Notes: generated by a model not told the origin, from the sequence alone. A stretch of 64,000 bases of DNA from JBQTKD01 sp052386455 (GCA_052386455.1 JBQTKD010000003.1:3425-67424); one strand, 5' to 3'; counted from the stretch's first letter, positions 16,219 to 25,348 are shown. Numbers and translations: made by a program.

Positions 16219-16950
16219 TTAGACCTTGCGCAGGACGCTGACGACCTTTCCGAGGATGGTGGCCATCTCGCCGGGGATCGGTTCGTAGGCGTCGTTGTGG
16301 GGCAGGAGCCAGATGCGCCCGTAGCGGCGCTTGAAGGTCTTCACCGTGGCCTCGCCGTCCAGCATCGCCGCCACGATCTCGCCGTTCTCCGCCGTGTTCT
16401 GCTGACGGACGACCACCCAGTCGCCATCGCAGATGGCCGCGTCGACCATCGAGTCGCCGACGACCTTGAGCAGGAACAGCGCGCCGTCCCCCACGAGCTC
16501 GCGGGGGAGCGGGAACACGCTCTCCACCGCCTGCTCGGCGAGGATCGGACCGCCCGCGGCGATGCGACCGACCACGGGCACGAAGGCCGGGGTGGGACGG
16601 GCGGAGCGGAACTCCTCCTCGTCGTACGAGCGCGACGCGCTCGGCTCCACGCCCTCGGGGAAGCGCACGTCCACCGCACGCGGCCGGTTCGGGTCCCGGC
16701 GCAGGTAGCCCTTTTTCTCCAGCGTGGTGAGCTGGTGGGCGACCGAGGACGTGGACGTCAGGCCCACGGCGTCCCCGATTTCCCGCATGGACGGCGGGTA
16801 CCCGCGCTGCTCCACCGAGTCCCGGATCACCTCGAGCACCTTGCGCTGCCTGGCGGTGAGTCCGTTCGCGTCCGGCGGACCGTCCGGGAGCTCGCCCACC
16901 TCGGCGAGATCTTCGGACTCTCCGCCGGCCTTGCCCGTGCGCCTGGCCAC
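16219..16950 (-). CDS. lexA: LexA repressor
   Basis: 243 aa from the GTG at 16950, chosen because GGGAGG lies five bases before it. An upstream GTG at 16971 is the alternative. Winged-helix N-terminus (LTARQRKVLEVI, YPPSMREIGDAVGLTSTSSV), the Ala-Gly cleavage region VGRIAAGGPILAEQ, catalytic Ser in GDSM near 166 and Lys in TVKTFKR near 203. LexA represses SOS genes and self-cleaves with RecA. Two LexA boxes lie in the divergent promoter region, so autoregulation is expected. Confidence 0.96.
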   Translation of the reverse strand: MARRTGKAGGESEDLAEVGELPDGPPDANGLTARQRKVLEVIRDSVEQRGYPPSMREIGDAVGLTSTSSVAHQLTTLEKKGYLRRDPNRPRAVDVRFPEGVEPSASRSYDEEEFRSARPTPAFVPVVGRIAAGGPILAEQAVESVFPLPRELVGDGALFLLKVVGDSMVDAAICDGDWVVVRQQNTAENGEIVAAMLDGEATVKTFKRRYGRIWLLPHNDAYEPIPGEMATILGKVVSVLRKV

Positions 16951-17011
16951 CGCTGCCTCCCTCTCGACCACCCGTTGTCGTCACCGACAGTAGCGGGCCG
17001 CGACACGACAA

Positions 17012-17027
17012 TCAAACAAATGTTCGA
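17012..17027. promoter_or_regulatory. LexA (SOS) box 1
   Basis: TCAAACAAATGTTCGA matches the actinobacterial box TCGAAC-N4-GTTCGA with one change in the left half. It lies 62 bp upstream of the lexA start. Confidence 0.85.
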
Positions 17028-17081
17028 GTGGTTCTCGAAACTGTCGGACCCCTCCGCTACAAATGTCCTCATCGAAAAGGG

Positions 17082-17097
17082 TCGAATAAACGTTCGA
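17082..17097. promoter_or_regulatory. LexA (SOS) box 2
   Basis: TCGAATAAACGTTCGA matches the box with one change and is 46 bp before the LysM gene start. It adjoins the perfect palindrome CGTTCGAACG at 17091-17100. It probably controls the LysM gene. Confidence 0.85.
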
Positions 17098-17142
17098 ACG
17101 AGCGGGGTCACGAGGACCCCGCGATCCGCCCAGGAGGCACAC

Positions 17143-17604
17143 GTGAGCACTGGCACCGTGATCGACCGCACCGGCCGTCTCCCGCACCCCGCCGGCCGCG
17201 CCCTGCGCCCCGCCGCCCCGCCCCAGTTGCGCCTGGTGCCCGCGTTCGTCGAGCCCGAGCGGGAGGCGCCGGCGCCCGAGGGCCTGCTGTCCATGCTTCC
17301 CGCGCGAGCCGCCGAGCCGGTGCTTCGTCTCACCCCGCGCGGCCGTGGGATCGCGGTGCTGGTGCTGCTCGCCGCAATCTTCTGCCTGGGCATGGCCTTC
17401 GGCTCCTCCGCCAACGGCGCGGACTCCGTGGCGGGCTCCGGGAGCCACGCCAGCGTGGTGGTGCAGCCCGGCCAGACCATGTGGGGAATCGCCCGCGCCG
17501 CAGCCCCGGACCGGGATCCCCGGGTTGTCGTCTCCGAGATCCGGGAGCTGAACGGGATCCCCACCACGGAGATCTCCGCGGGCCAGGTCTTGCTACTGCC
17601 GTGA
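17143..17604 (+). CDS. LysM membrane protein, likely SOS-induced cell-division suppressor
   Basis: 153 aa from GTG 17143, with AGGAGG at 17132-17137. Cytoplasmic Pro-rich N-terminus, one transmembrane helix near residues 68-88 (IAVLVLLAAIFCLGMAFG), then an extracellular LysM domain (VVVQPGQTMWGIA to LNGIPTTEISAGQVLLL). Divergence from lexA with LexA boxes is the same arrangement as Rv2719c (ChiZ) in Mycobacterium and DivS in Corynebacterium, which block division after DNA damage. The SOS role is inferred from context; LysM itself indicates peptidoglycan binding. Confidence 0.85.
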   Translation: MSTGTVIDRTGRLPHPAGRALRPAAPPQLRLVPAFVEPEREAPAPEGLLSMLPARAAEPVLRLTPRGRGIAVLVLLAAIFCLGMAFGSSANGADSVAGSGSHASVVVQPGQTMWGIARAAAPDRDPRVVVSEIRELNGIPTTEISAGQVLLLP

Positions 17605-17773
17605 CGGATGGGATTGACGACACGCCCGGCCCGGCGGTGAGACACGCCGGGGCCTGCGCCCCGGGAATCTTCGTGACGTGCCCGTGACCTGCGGATCTGT
17701 GGCCCGGGCCACAATCGCCGAGATTTGCTCGGGGTGCTCGCCTTGCGTGTAGAGGGGCCGACGTCCTACGGTT

Positions 17774-17821
17774 CCCACATCTAGTAGTTACACCGCTGTA
17801 AGTCGCCCACAGGTTGTGCAC
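17774..17821. promoter_or_regulatory. Candidate tandem NrdR boxes
   Basis: CCCACATCTAGTAGTT at 17774-17789 and CCCACAGGTTGTGCAC at 17806-17821 are 32 bp apart, about three helical turns. That spacing is usual for paired NrdR boxes, and the halves resemble the CACA/TGTG and CTAGTG elements. The site precedes nrdR-nrdJ, suggesting autoregulation. Confidence 0.5.
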
Positions 17822-17888
17822 CGATTGTCCGCAGGTCGTGCACATGGCCATCCACAGGCGCACCGTCGCGGAGTCGGAGGGAGTAGGC

Positions 17889-18359
17889 GTGAACTGCCCA
17901 TTCTGCCGCGATGCGGACACCCGCGTCGTGGACTCCCGGACCGCCGAAGACGGCACCGCGATCCGTCGTAGGCGCCAGTGCGAGCGCTGCGAACGCCGTT
18001 TCACGACGTTCGAGACGGCCGGTCTGTGGGTGCTCAAGCGCAGTGGTGCGACCGAGGCGTTCAGCCGGGAGAAGGTCCTTGTCGGCGTCCGGAAGGCCTG
18101 CCAGGGCCGCCCGGTCAGCGAGGACGATCTCGCCCTTCTCGCCCAGCGAGTGGAGGAGTCGGTGCGGGCCGCCGGTGCTCCGGAGATCCGCGCGCACGAC
18201 GTCGGTCTGGCGGTTCTCGCGCCCCTTCGCGAGCTCGACGAGGTCGCGTACCTGCGCTTCGCAAGTGTCTACCGGGGTTTCGAGTCGCTGGCCGACTTCG
18301 AGGCCGAGATCGACGCTCTGCGCGTCGAGCGGAAGGTTCCGGCCCCCGCGTCCCGCTGA
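17889..18359 (+). CDS. nrdR: Transcriptional repressor NrdR
   Basis: 156 aa from GTG 17889, the standard start before NCPFC. The N-terminal zinc ribbon has CPFC and CERC pairs and the basic stretch IRRRRQCERCERRFTT. The ATP-cone domain spans about residues 49-139 (VLKRSGATEAFSREKVLVGV). It senses ATP/dATP levels and represses ribonucleotide reductase genes. It lies 122 bp before nrdJ in the same direction, probably co-transcribed. Confidence 0.95.
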   Translation: MNCPFCRDADTRVVDSRTAEDGTAIRRRRQCERCERRFTTFETAGLWVLKRSGATEAFSREKVLVGVRKACQGRPVSEDDLALLAQRVEESVRAAGAPEIRAHDVGLAVLAPLRELDEVAYLRFASVYRGFESLADFEAEIDALRVERKVPAPASR

Positions 18360-18481
18360 ATCCGTGCCCCTCCTGCGGGCACCGTGCGTAACCAGTCCCA
18401 AGAGAACGATTCGAGATTTCCAGCCCGCCGGTGGCATGAACCAGCCCGCCCCGGTAGTTACACAGGAGAGGAACCAAGGAC

Positions 18482-21373
18482 GTGTCGGAGAGCGTGAACG
18501 GCGGGGCGACGACGGTGGCGAACGGCAAGCACGCGGCGGACTCGGAGGCTCAGTGGCCCGCGGGTCCGCAGCGGGCCGGTGCCGCGCGCCGGGGCCTGCG
18601 GGTCAACCGCATCTACACCCGTGAAGGCGCCCACCCGTACGACCAGGTCACCTGGGAGCGGCGGGACGTCGTCATGACCAACTGGCGCGACGGCTCGGTC
18701 ATCTTCGAGCAGAAGGGCGTGGAGTTCCCGTCCACCTGGTCGGTGAACGCCGCCAACATCGTCACCACCAAGTACTTCCGCGGCGCCGTTGGCTCGCCGG
18801 ACCGCGAGTGGAGCCTGCGCCAGCTGATCGACCGCGTCGTGCGCACCTACCGCGCCGCCGGCGAGCGCCACGGGTACTTCACCGCACCGGCGGACGCCGA
18901 GGCGTTCTCCGACGAGCTCACCCACGCCCTGCTGCACCAGGTGTTCTCCTTCAACTCTCCGGTGTGGTTCAACGTCGGCACCGCCGCCCCGCAGCAGGTC
19001 TCGGCCTGCTTCATCCTGGCCGTCGACGACACGATGGACTCGATCCTGAACTGGTACCGAGAAGAGGGCCTGATCTTCAAGGGCGGCTCGGGTGCCGGCC
19101 TGAACCTCTCCCGCATCCGCTCGTCCAAGGAGCTGCTGTCCTCCGGGGGCACGGCGTCCGGCCCGGTCAGCTTCATGCGCGGTGCGGACGCGTCGGCCGG
19201 CACCATCAAGTCCGGCGGCGCGAGCCGTCGCGCGGCGAAGATGGTCATCCTGGACGTGGACCACCCGGACGTCGCCGAGTTCATCGAGACCAAGTCCCGC
19301 GAAGAGCGCAAGATCCGTGCACTGCGCGACGCCGGGTTCGACATGGACCTCGGCGGCGTGGACATCACCAGCGTCCAGTACCAGAACGCCAACAACTCGG
19401 TCCGCGTGACCGACGAGTTCATGCGCGCCGTGGAGTCCGGTTCGGAGTTCGGGCTGCGCGCCCGTGGCACCGGCGAGGTCATCGACACCGTCGACGCTCG
19501 CGAGCTGTTCGGCAAGATGGCGCAGGCCGCGTGGGAGTGCGCGGACCCGGGCATCCAGTACGACGGCACCATCAACGACTGGCACACCTGCCCGGAGAGC
19601 GGGCGGATCACCGCCAGCAACCCGTGCTCGGAGTACATGCACCTGGACAACTCCTCGTGCAACCTGGCCTCGCTCAACCTGATGAAGTTCCTGCGCGAGG
19701 ACGGCACGTTCGACGCCAAAACCTTCGCGAAGGTCGTCGAGCTCGTGATCACCGCGATGGACATCTCCATCTGCTTCGCCGACTTCCCGACCGAGCCGAT
19801 CGGCGAGACCACCCGCGCCTTCCGCCAGCTCGGCATCGGCTACGCGAACCTCGGCGCGCTGCTGATGGCCACCGGCCACGGCTACGACTCCGAGGGCGGC
19901 CGGGTCCTCGCCGCCTCCATCACCTCGCTGATGAACGCCACCGCGTACCGCCGCTCGGCCGAACTCGCCGGCGTCGTCGGCGCATACGACGGCTACGCCC
20001 GCAACGCAGCCGCGCACACCCGCGTCATGCGCAAGCACGCCGCCGCCAACGACGCGGTTCGCTCCGTGGACGAGATGGACCGGGAGATCCTCGAGCTGGC
20101 GACGCTCACGTGGGCCGAGTGCCTGCGCATCGGCGAGGCCAACGGCTGGCGCAACTCCCAGGCCTCGGTGCTCGCCCCCACCGGCACCATCGGTCTGATG
20201 ATGGACTGCGACACCACCGGCATCGAGCCGGACCTGGCGTTGGTCAAGTTCAAGAAGTTGGTCGGCGGCGGCTCCATGCAGATCGTCAACCAGACCGTGC
20301 CGCGCGCACTGGAGAAGCTCGGGTACCAGATCGAGCAGATCGAGGCGATCGTCGAGTTCATCGGCCAGAACGGCCACGTCGTCGGTGCCCCGGGTCTGCG
20401 TCTGGAGCACTACGAGGTGTTCGACTGCGCGATGGGCGAGCGGGCCATCAAGCCCATGGGCCACGTCTCGATGATGGCCGCGGTCCAGCCGTTCATCTCC
20501 GGCGCGATCTCCAAGACCGTCAACATGCCGGAGTCGGCCACCGTCGAGGAGATCGCCGAGGTCTACGCCGCCGGCTGGAAGATGGGCCTCAAGGCGCTCG
20601 CCGTCTACCGCGACAACTGCAAGGTCGGCCAGCCGCTGTCGGCCGGCAGCTCGGCCAAGGCGGAGGTTGCCGCCGAGGTCGCGACGCAGATCGAGTACCG
20701 GCCTATCCGCAAGCGCCTGCCGAAGGTTCGCGACTCCAAGACGGTCTCGTTCTCCGTCGGCGGTGCCGAGGGCTACATGACCGCGGCGGGCTACCCGGAC
20801 GGCGGCCTCGGCGAGATCTTCCTGAAGATGTCCAAGCAGGGCTCGACCCTCGCCGGAATGATGGACGCCTTCTCCATCGCGATCTCGATCGGCCTGCAGT
20901 ACGGCGTTCCGCTGGAGTCCTTCGTCACGAAGTTCACCAACATGCGCTTCGAGCCTGCGGGCATGACCGACGACCCGGACGTCCGGATGTCGGCGTCGAT
21001 CATGGACTACATCTTCCGTCGCCTCGCGCTGGACTACCTCTCCGAAGACGACCGCGCCGCCCTCGGCATCTACACCGCCGAAGAGCGTGCCCGCCAGCTG
21101 GAGACCGGCTCGTACTTCGAGCAGGCGGAAGAGCCGTCGGAGACCGTCGACACCCAGGCGCTCGCCCAGTCCGCGCCGATCGAGCCGGTCGACACCACCG
21201 TCGGCGGCGCCTCGGCCACCTGGGAGACCCCCGGCTCCACGACCGAGCTGATCGAGGCTCGTCAGGGTCGCACCGCGGACGCCCCGCTGTGCCTCACCTG
21301 CGGCACGAAGATGCGCGCCGCCGGCAGCTGCTACGTCTGCGAAGGCTGCGGCAGCACGTCGGGCTGCAGCTAG
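18482..21373 (+). CDS. nrdJ: Vitamin B12-dependent (class II) ribonucleoside-diphosphate reductase
   Basis: 963 aa from GTG 18482. Class II reductase features: FNSPVWFNVG with the active-site region, NPCSEYMHLDNSSCNLASLN near residue 380, the motif APTGTIG, and a C-terminal cysteine cluster (CLTCGTKM, CYVCEGCGS, GCS) used for re-reduction. The enzyme makes deoxyribonucleotides with adenosylcobalamin. No nrdAB partner is needed. A strong hairpin terminator follows 13 bp after the stop. Confidence 0.96.
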   Translation: MSESVNGGATTVANGKHAADSEAQWPAGPQRAGAARRGLRVNRIYTREGAHPYDQVTWERRDVVMTNWRDGSVIFEQKGVEFPSTWSVNAANIVTTKYFRGAVGSPDREWSLRQLIDRVVRTYRAAGERHGYFTAPADAEAFSDELTHALLHQVFSFNSPVWFNVGTAAPQQVSACFILAVDDTMDSILNWYREEGLIFKGGSGAGLNLSRIRSSKELLSSGGTASGPVSFMRGADASAGTIKSGGASRRAAKMVILDVDHPDVAEFIETKSREERKIRALRDAGFDMDLGGVDITSVQYQNANNSVRVTDEFMRAVESGSEFGLRARGTGEVIDTVDARELFGKMAQAAWECADPGIQYDGTINDWHTCPESGRITASNPCSEYMHLDNSSCNLASLNLMKFLREDGTFDAKTFAKVVELVITAMDISICFADFPTEPIGETTRAFRQLGIGYANLGALLMATGHGYDSEGGRVLAASITSLMNATAYRRSAELAGVVGAYDGYARNAAAHTRVMRKHAAANDAVRSVDEMDREILELATLTWAECLRIGEANGWRNSQASVLAPTGTIGLMMDCDTTGIEPDLALVKFKKLVGGGSMQIVNQTVPRALEKLGYQIEQIEAIVEFIGQNGHVVGAPGLRLEHYEVFDCAMGERAIKPMGHVSMMAAVQPFISGAISKTVNMPESATVEEIAEVYAAGWKMGLKALAVYRDNCKVGQPLSAGSSAKAEVAAEVATQIEYRPIRKRLPKVRDSKTVSFSVGGAEGYMTAAGYPDGGLGEIFLKMSKQGSTLAGMMDAFSIAISIGLQYGVPLESFVTKFTNMRFEPAGMTDDPDVRMSASIMDYIFRRLALDYLSEDDRAALGIYTAEERARQLETGSYFEQAEEPSETVDTQALAQSAPIEPVDTTVGGASATWETPGSTTELIEARQGRTADAPLCLTCGTKMRAAGSCYVCEGCGSTSGCS

Positions 21374-21385
21374 CCACTCCGCGTC

Positions 21386-21418
21386 GAGGGCCCCGAGGCA
21401 CACCGCCTCGGGGCCCTC
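21386..21418 (+). terminator. Hairpin terminator after nrdJ
   Basis: A perfect 14-bp stem, GAGGGCCCCGAGGC pairing with GCCTCGGGGCCCTC, with a 5-base loop ACACC. There is no U-tract, as is common in high-G+C actinomycetes. Confidence 0.85.
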
Positions 21419-21456
21419 GTGCGTCCCTCCACCTGCCCGCTGCCTGCCCGAGTTCA

Positions 21457-21518
21457 GCCGATAGTGCAGTCCAGGTGCGCCTACGAGCCGGTATGCGTAC
21501 CCGGACTGCACTATCGGC
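21457..21518. repeat. 62-bp palindromic hairpin element
   Basis: GCCGATAGTGCAGTCCAGGT at 21457-21476 pairs with the sequence ending at 21518 (ACCCGGACTGCACTATCGGC), with one mismatch in 20 bp. The 22-base inner part can pair partly as well. It is too long and too A/T-containing at its tips for a plain terminator and follows a separate terminator. It looks like a mobile or repetitive palindrome. Only one copy was seen here. Confidence 0.7.
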
Positions 21519-21582
21519 GAAGAACTAGGTCACACCTGTTCGTGGGTTCGGGCGGCAATTCCGGCTTGGCTACCCTGCTGGC

Positions 21583-22029
21583 ATGGCCAAGACTCCGCAG
21601 AACCCAGACAACGTCGAGCTCGACCTCTTCACCGTCCTGACCGCGCTGGGCTCCGGCCTGCACGCCGACCTGAGCCCGATCAGCGAAGGGGGACAGTTCG
21701 CCCTGGCCAACGCACTGATCCTCGCCGCCGCGGAGGAGGGCTGGGCGATCGCCGGCACGGACACCGCTGCGGTACTCGCGGCGGTGACCAAGGCGCGGAC
21801 CAAGCTCGCCGCACCGCTGGCGCTGGTGCCCACCGAGATCGCGGACGAGGAAGTGCTCGTCGAGCTGGGCGTCGACCCGGAGGGCCCGACGGACCTCGCC
21901 GACCTGCTGAAGGCCGGCACTGCGGTCCAGGTGCTGCCCGGACTGGCGCTGCTCGCCTACACCGGCAAGGGCACCCGCCGGCGCGACGGCGTCACCTCGG
22001 TCAGCGTCAAACTGCCCGGCAAGAGCTGA
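21583..22029 (+). CDS. Conserved hypothetical protein (148 aa)
   Basis: No domain recognised. The protein is soluble, rich in Ala/Leu and mildly acidic, with the sequence natural for a folded all-alpha/beta protein (DLFTVLTALGSGLHADLSPI, WAIAGTDTAAVLAAVTKAR). It has no signal peptide or transmembrane segment. ATG 21583 is the first plausible start. Its stop abuts the stop of the convergent membrane protein at 22030 with no gap. Confidence 0.65.
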   Translation: MAKTPQNPDNVELDLFTVLTALGSGLHADLSPISEGGQFALANALILAAAEEGWAIAGTDTAAVLAAVTKARTKLAAPLALVPTEIADEEVLVELGVDPEGPTDLADLLKAGTAVQVLPGLALLAYTGKGTRRRDGVTSVSVKLPGKS

Positions 22030-22323
22030 CTACCTCTTGTTCTTGCGCCCGGTCACCTTCTGGGCGAACACGATGAAGAACGTCGCGACGAATGCGCCCG
22101 CGGCGCCGGAGAATGCGCCGAAGAACGGGAGCACGGCGAACAGGCCGAACACGACCGCGGCCGCAAGCGCGCCGCCGACGGTCGCGACTCGAGCCGACGC
22201 CTCGAAGCGGCCTGGTGTCTTGGCGGCGGCCGGTTCGCTGCGCGCGGGAGTGCGAGCCGATCGCCCGCCGATCGCGCCTTCGGCTTCGGCGAGCAGGCGC
22301 TCGATGTCGTCGTCGTTTCTGGC
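22030..22323 (-). CDS. Small two-helix membrane protein (97 aa)
   Basis: The GTG at 22323 is chosen (start ARNDDDIERLLAEAEGAIGG); a GTG at 22329 is equally possible. A charged, Ala-rich cytoplasmic N-terminus is followed by two transmembrane helices near residues 44-65 and 69-88. It ends in a basic tail (KVTGRKNKR). Function unknown. Confidence 0.65.
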   Translation of the reverse strand, partial: ARNDDDIERLLAEAEGAIGGRSARTPARSEPAAAKTPGRFEASARVATVGGALAAAVVFGLFAVLPFFGAFSGAAGAFVATFFIVFAQKVTGRKNKR

Positions 22324-22481
22324 CACGATCACATCCTGACACCCGCGGTGTCCGAATGCGACGGATCGTGCCCGGGCCGGCCGCGTGGCGTCGGGGCGGG
22401 TGCATTGGACCGCCGTGACGACACGCGCGGCCACCCGACGGCCGAGGGACGAGGCCGTCGAGTAACCGCGAGGATGGCGGC

Positions 22482-23957
22482 GTGTCCCTCACCGAACCCG
22501 ATCCGCACCTGCGGGAACTGCGCGCCGCGTTCGAGCGCGCCGACTACACCGCCGACGGCGTCGCGGAGCTGCTCGGTTCGACGGCGAGCGCCGCGCTGGC
22601 CCGCAACGAGACCGTCCCCGCACGCCGCGCCTGTGCCGCGGCCGGCCCCGGCGCCCTGCCGACCCTCGTCCGGCTGTTCCTCCTCCAGCTGCCGGTGGCA
22701 CTCGCCGACGCCGTCGCGGCGCTCCCGCTGGACTCGGCTCTCGCCCACGGGATGCTCGTCGCAGAGGGCGAGACCGTCCGGGCGGTCCTCGACGTGCGCC
22801 CGCACGACGACGACTGCTACGTCGTCGCCGATCTCGGCGGCGGGCTGGACGCCAACGTCCGCCCCGTCCCGCCCGAGCACGTGCTCGGCATCGGCGGCGC
22901 TTCGATGTCGCTCGCCGAACTGACGATCCGTCACCCGGTGGGTTCGGCGCTGGACGTCGGCACCGGCTGCGGGATCCAGGCACTGCACCTTTCGCGTCAC
23001 GCAGACCGCGTCGTCGCCACCGACCTGTTGCCCCGCGCCCTGCACATGGCGCGGCTCACCGCCGGCCTGTCCGAGGTCGTGCTCGATCTGCGCGAGGGAC
23101 CGGGCTTCGACCCCGTCGCAGGCGAGCGGTTCGATCTGATCGTCGCCAACCCGCCCTTCGCGATCGGCGGGGGAGACGGCTCCGCACGCCGCGTCTACCG
23201 AGACTCCGGTGTCGCCGAGGACGGCCTGTGCCGCAGTCTCGTCGGCGCCGCACCGGACCTGCTCAACCCCGGCGGACGGTGCCAACTGCTGGCCAACTGG
23301 GCGCACCGGCACGGCCGGGACTGGCGCGAGCAGGTTGCCGAGTGGTTGCCCCCCGGTGTCGACGCCTGGGTCCTGCAGCGCGAAGTACTCGACCCCGCCT
23401 CCTACGTCTCGCTGTGGCTGCACGACTGCGGCGACGTGGCCGCTCCGGACTACCCGGCCCGATACGACGCCTGGCTGGACCGGCTCGAAGCGGCCGGGAT
23501 CGAAGGGGTCGGCTTCGGCTGGATCGTGCTGCGCCGCACCGACGCGGCCGACCCTGTGCGCCTGATCGAGGACTGGCCCAACGCCGTCGCCCGCCCCCTC
23601 GGCCCGCACGTCGCCGACACCCTGGACCGCTGGGACTGGCTGCACCGGCACCACGACGACCAGGCCCTGCTCGCCGCCCGCCTCTGGGTGGCCGAGGACG
23701 TCGTCCAGGGTCACGTCGGTCCGCCCGGCTTCGAGGACCCGGACAAGGTGACGCTGCATCAGACGAACGGCCTGCACAGGGAGATCCGCGTCGACACGGC
23801 CACGGCAGCACTCGTCGGCGCCTGCGACGGCAGCATGCCGGTGGGTGTCCTGATCGACGCTGTCGCCCAGGTCCTCGACGAATCCCCCGCAGACCTGCGC
23901 AAGCGACTGTTGCCGATCGTCCGGACTCTCGTCGCCGACGGCTACCTCACGGACTAG
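22482..23957 (+). CDS. SAM-dependent methyltransferase with NPPF motif
   Basis: 491 aa from GTG 22482. Residues about 1-150 form an all-alpha and beta N-terminal domain. The Rossmann methyltransferase core has ALDVGTGCGIQALHLS near 155-170 and VANPPFAIGGG near 222. NPPF/Y is typical of N6-adenine and glutamine-N5 methyltransferases (small-domain class). The C-terminal about 120 residues are extra (LLPIVRTLVADGYLTD). The target could be rRNA or a release factor; the sequence does not decide. Confidence 0.8.
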   Translation: MSLTEPDPHLRELRAAFERADYTADGVAELLGSTASAALARNETVPARRACAAAGPGALPTLVRLFLLQLPVALADAVAALPLDSALAHGMLVAEGETVRAVLDVRPHDDDCYVVADLGGGLDANVRPVPPEHVLGIGGASMSLAELTIRHPVGSALDVGTGCGIQALHLSRHADRVVATDLLPRALHMARLTAGLSEVVLDLREGPGFDPVAGERFDLIVANPPFAIGGGDGSARRVYRDSGVAEDGLCRSLVGAAPDLLNPGGRCQLLANWAHRHGRDWREQVAEWLPPGVDAWVLQREVLDPASYVSLWLHDCGDVAAPDYPARYDAWLDRLEAAGIEGVGFGWIVLRRTDAADPVRLIEDWPNAVARPLGPHVADTLDRWDWLHRHHDDQALLAARLWVAEDVVQGHVGPPGFEDPDKVTLHQTNGLHREIRVDTATAALVGACDGSMPVGVLIDAVAQVLDESPADLRKRLLPIVRTLVADGYLTD

Positions 23958-23965
23958 GAGTACCC

Positions 23966-25348
23966 GTGCACCATCGCCTCGTCCACGCCGCCGTCTGCGG
24001 AGTCCTCGTCGCGTCGCTCGCCGCGTGCGGGGGTGGCGACGAGCCGACCGCGACGGACCTCGAGACGCCCGCACCGGCCACCGCCAACCCCAACGGGGAC
24101 TCGGGCGCGACAGCCGAGGAGGTGCTGGCCTACAACGCCCAACCGCACACCGTGGCGGCGGAGTGGGACCCCGCCGAGGAGGTGGCGATCGCGCTGAGCG
24201 GCACGACGGCGTCCGCCGAATCGGAGCGTGTCGCGGTGCAGGACGGCACGGTGACGATCTCCGCGCCGGGCGTGTACCGGATCTCCGGGACGCTGACCGA
24301 CGGTCGGATCGTCGTGAACAGCCCGGCAGACGGCCTCGTCGCCTTGGTTCTGGACAACGCGAAGGTCTCGTCGTCCACGGGCCCGGCGCTGTCGATCCTG
24401 GACGCGGACGGTGTCGGGGTCGTGCTGCTGGACGACACCACGAACTCGCTGTCCGACGGCAGGGGCTACGCGGCAACCGCCGACTCGCCGTCGGCGGCGC
24501 TGTCGTCCACGGCGGACCTGACCATTGCGGGCACCGGAACGCTAGCCGTGGCCGGCAACACCGACGACGGAATCTCCAGCACCGGCGGCCTGGTGATCGA
24601 GACGGGGACGATCGCGGTGCGGGCCGTCGACGACGCGGTCCGCGGCCGGAACTACGTCGTCGTCCGCGGCGGGAGCCTCAAGCTCACCGCCGGCGGCGAC
24701 GGGATCGAGTCCGACAACGAGGTCGATGCCATCGCCGGCTACGTCTCGATCACCGGGGGTGCCGTGGACGTCCAGTCCACGACGGACGGTCTTCGGGCCG
24801 CGACCGACCTCGTCGTCACGAACGGTGGTCTGACGGTGAAGAGCGGCGGCTCGGCACTGCAGGGCCGGTACAACGTGGTGCTCTCCGGCGGCACGATCGT
24901 GGCCGAGGCCGCGCAGGACGCGGTGCGCTCCGACGGTTCGGTGGGCATCTGGGGAGGTTCCGTCGTCCTCGACGCCGAAAAGACCGGCGTGTACGCCCGC
25001 TCGAGCCTGGCCGTCGTCGGCGGCGAGACAACCGTCAACGCGGCCACCGGCCTGGCGAGCGCCGTCGTCCGCGTCGTCGGCGGCACGCTGTGGGCCGCCG
25101 GTAGCTCCGCGGGGGCGCTGCCGACCGACTCGTCACAGGGTTGGGTCGCCTTCGCCCTGCTGTCCACCAAGCCTGCGGGCACCAAGCCGGCGATCGTCGA
25201 CGCCTCGGGCAAACAGGTCTCGGAGTTCACCGCCACGAAGGCCTTTTCGTCGATCCTCTACACCGCGCCCGGAGTGCAGTCCGGCTCGAAGTACACCGCG
25301 AAGGTCGGCTCCGTGGCGCTGGCAACCGTCGAGGCCGGTCGGCCCTAG
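23966..25348 (+). CDS. DUF4353-like (carbohydrate-binding beta-helix) lipoprotein
   Basis: 460 aa from GTG 23966, with AGGAG at 23956-23960. Lipobox LAAC at about residue 19, followed by a Thr/Pro-rich linker. From residue 90 on there are regularly spaced turns (TISAPGVYRISGTLTDGRI, DDGISSTGGL, DAVRGRNYVVVRGGSLKLTA, GGDGIESDN) typical of the parallel beta-helix of DUF4353, whose Clostridium member binds pectic sugar and calcium. It is likely a cell-surface polysaccharide-binding protein. It is 8 bp after the methyltransferase gene. Confidence 0.75.
   Translation: MHHRLVHAAVCGVLVASLAACGGGDEPTATDLETPAPATANPNGDSGATAEEVLAYNAQPHTVAAEWDPAEEVAIALSGTTASAESERVAVQDGTVTISAPGVYRISGTLTDGRIVVNSPADGLVALVLDNAKVSSSTGPALSILDADGVGVVLLDDTTNSLSDGRGYAATADSPSAALSSTADLTIAGTGTLAVAGNTDDGISSTGGLVIETGTIAVRAVDDAVRGRNYVVVRGGSLKLTAGGDGIESDNEVDAIAGYVSITGGAVDVQSTTDGLRAATDLVVTNGGLTVKSGGSALQGRYNVVLSGGTIVAEAAQDAVRSDGSVGIWGGSVVLDAEKTGVYARSSLAVVGGETTVNAATGLASAVVRVVGGTLWAAGSSAGALPTDSSQGWVAFALLSTKPAGTKPAIVDASGKQVSEFTATKAFSSILYTAPGVQSGSKYTAKVGSVALATVEAGRP

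Noticed and set aside
17605..17888. Adenosylcobalamin riboswitch upstream of nrdR-nrdJ
   Set aside because: No B12-box sequence could be recognised; the paired NrdR-like sites explain the region better.
18458..21511. Long open frame antisense to nrdJ (about 1000 codons)
   Set aside because: Its translation is Arg/His/Gly/Asp-rich with no domains and mirrors the codon bias of nrdJ, a normal effect in high-G+C DNA.
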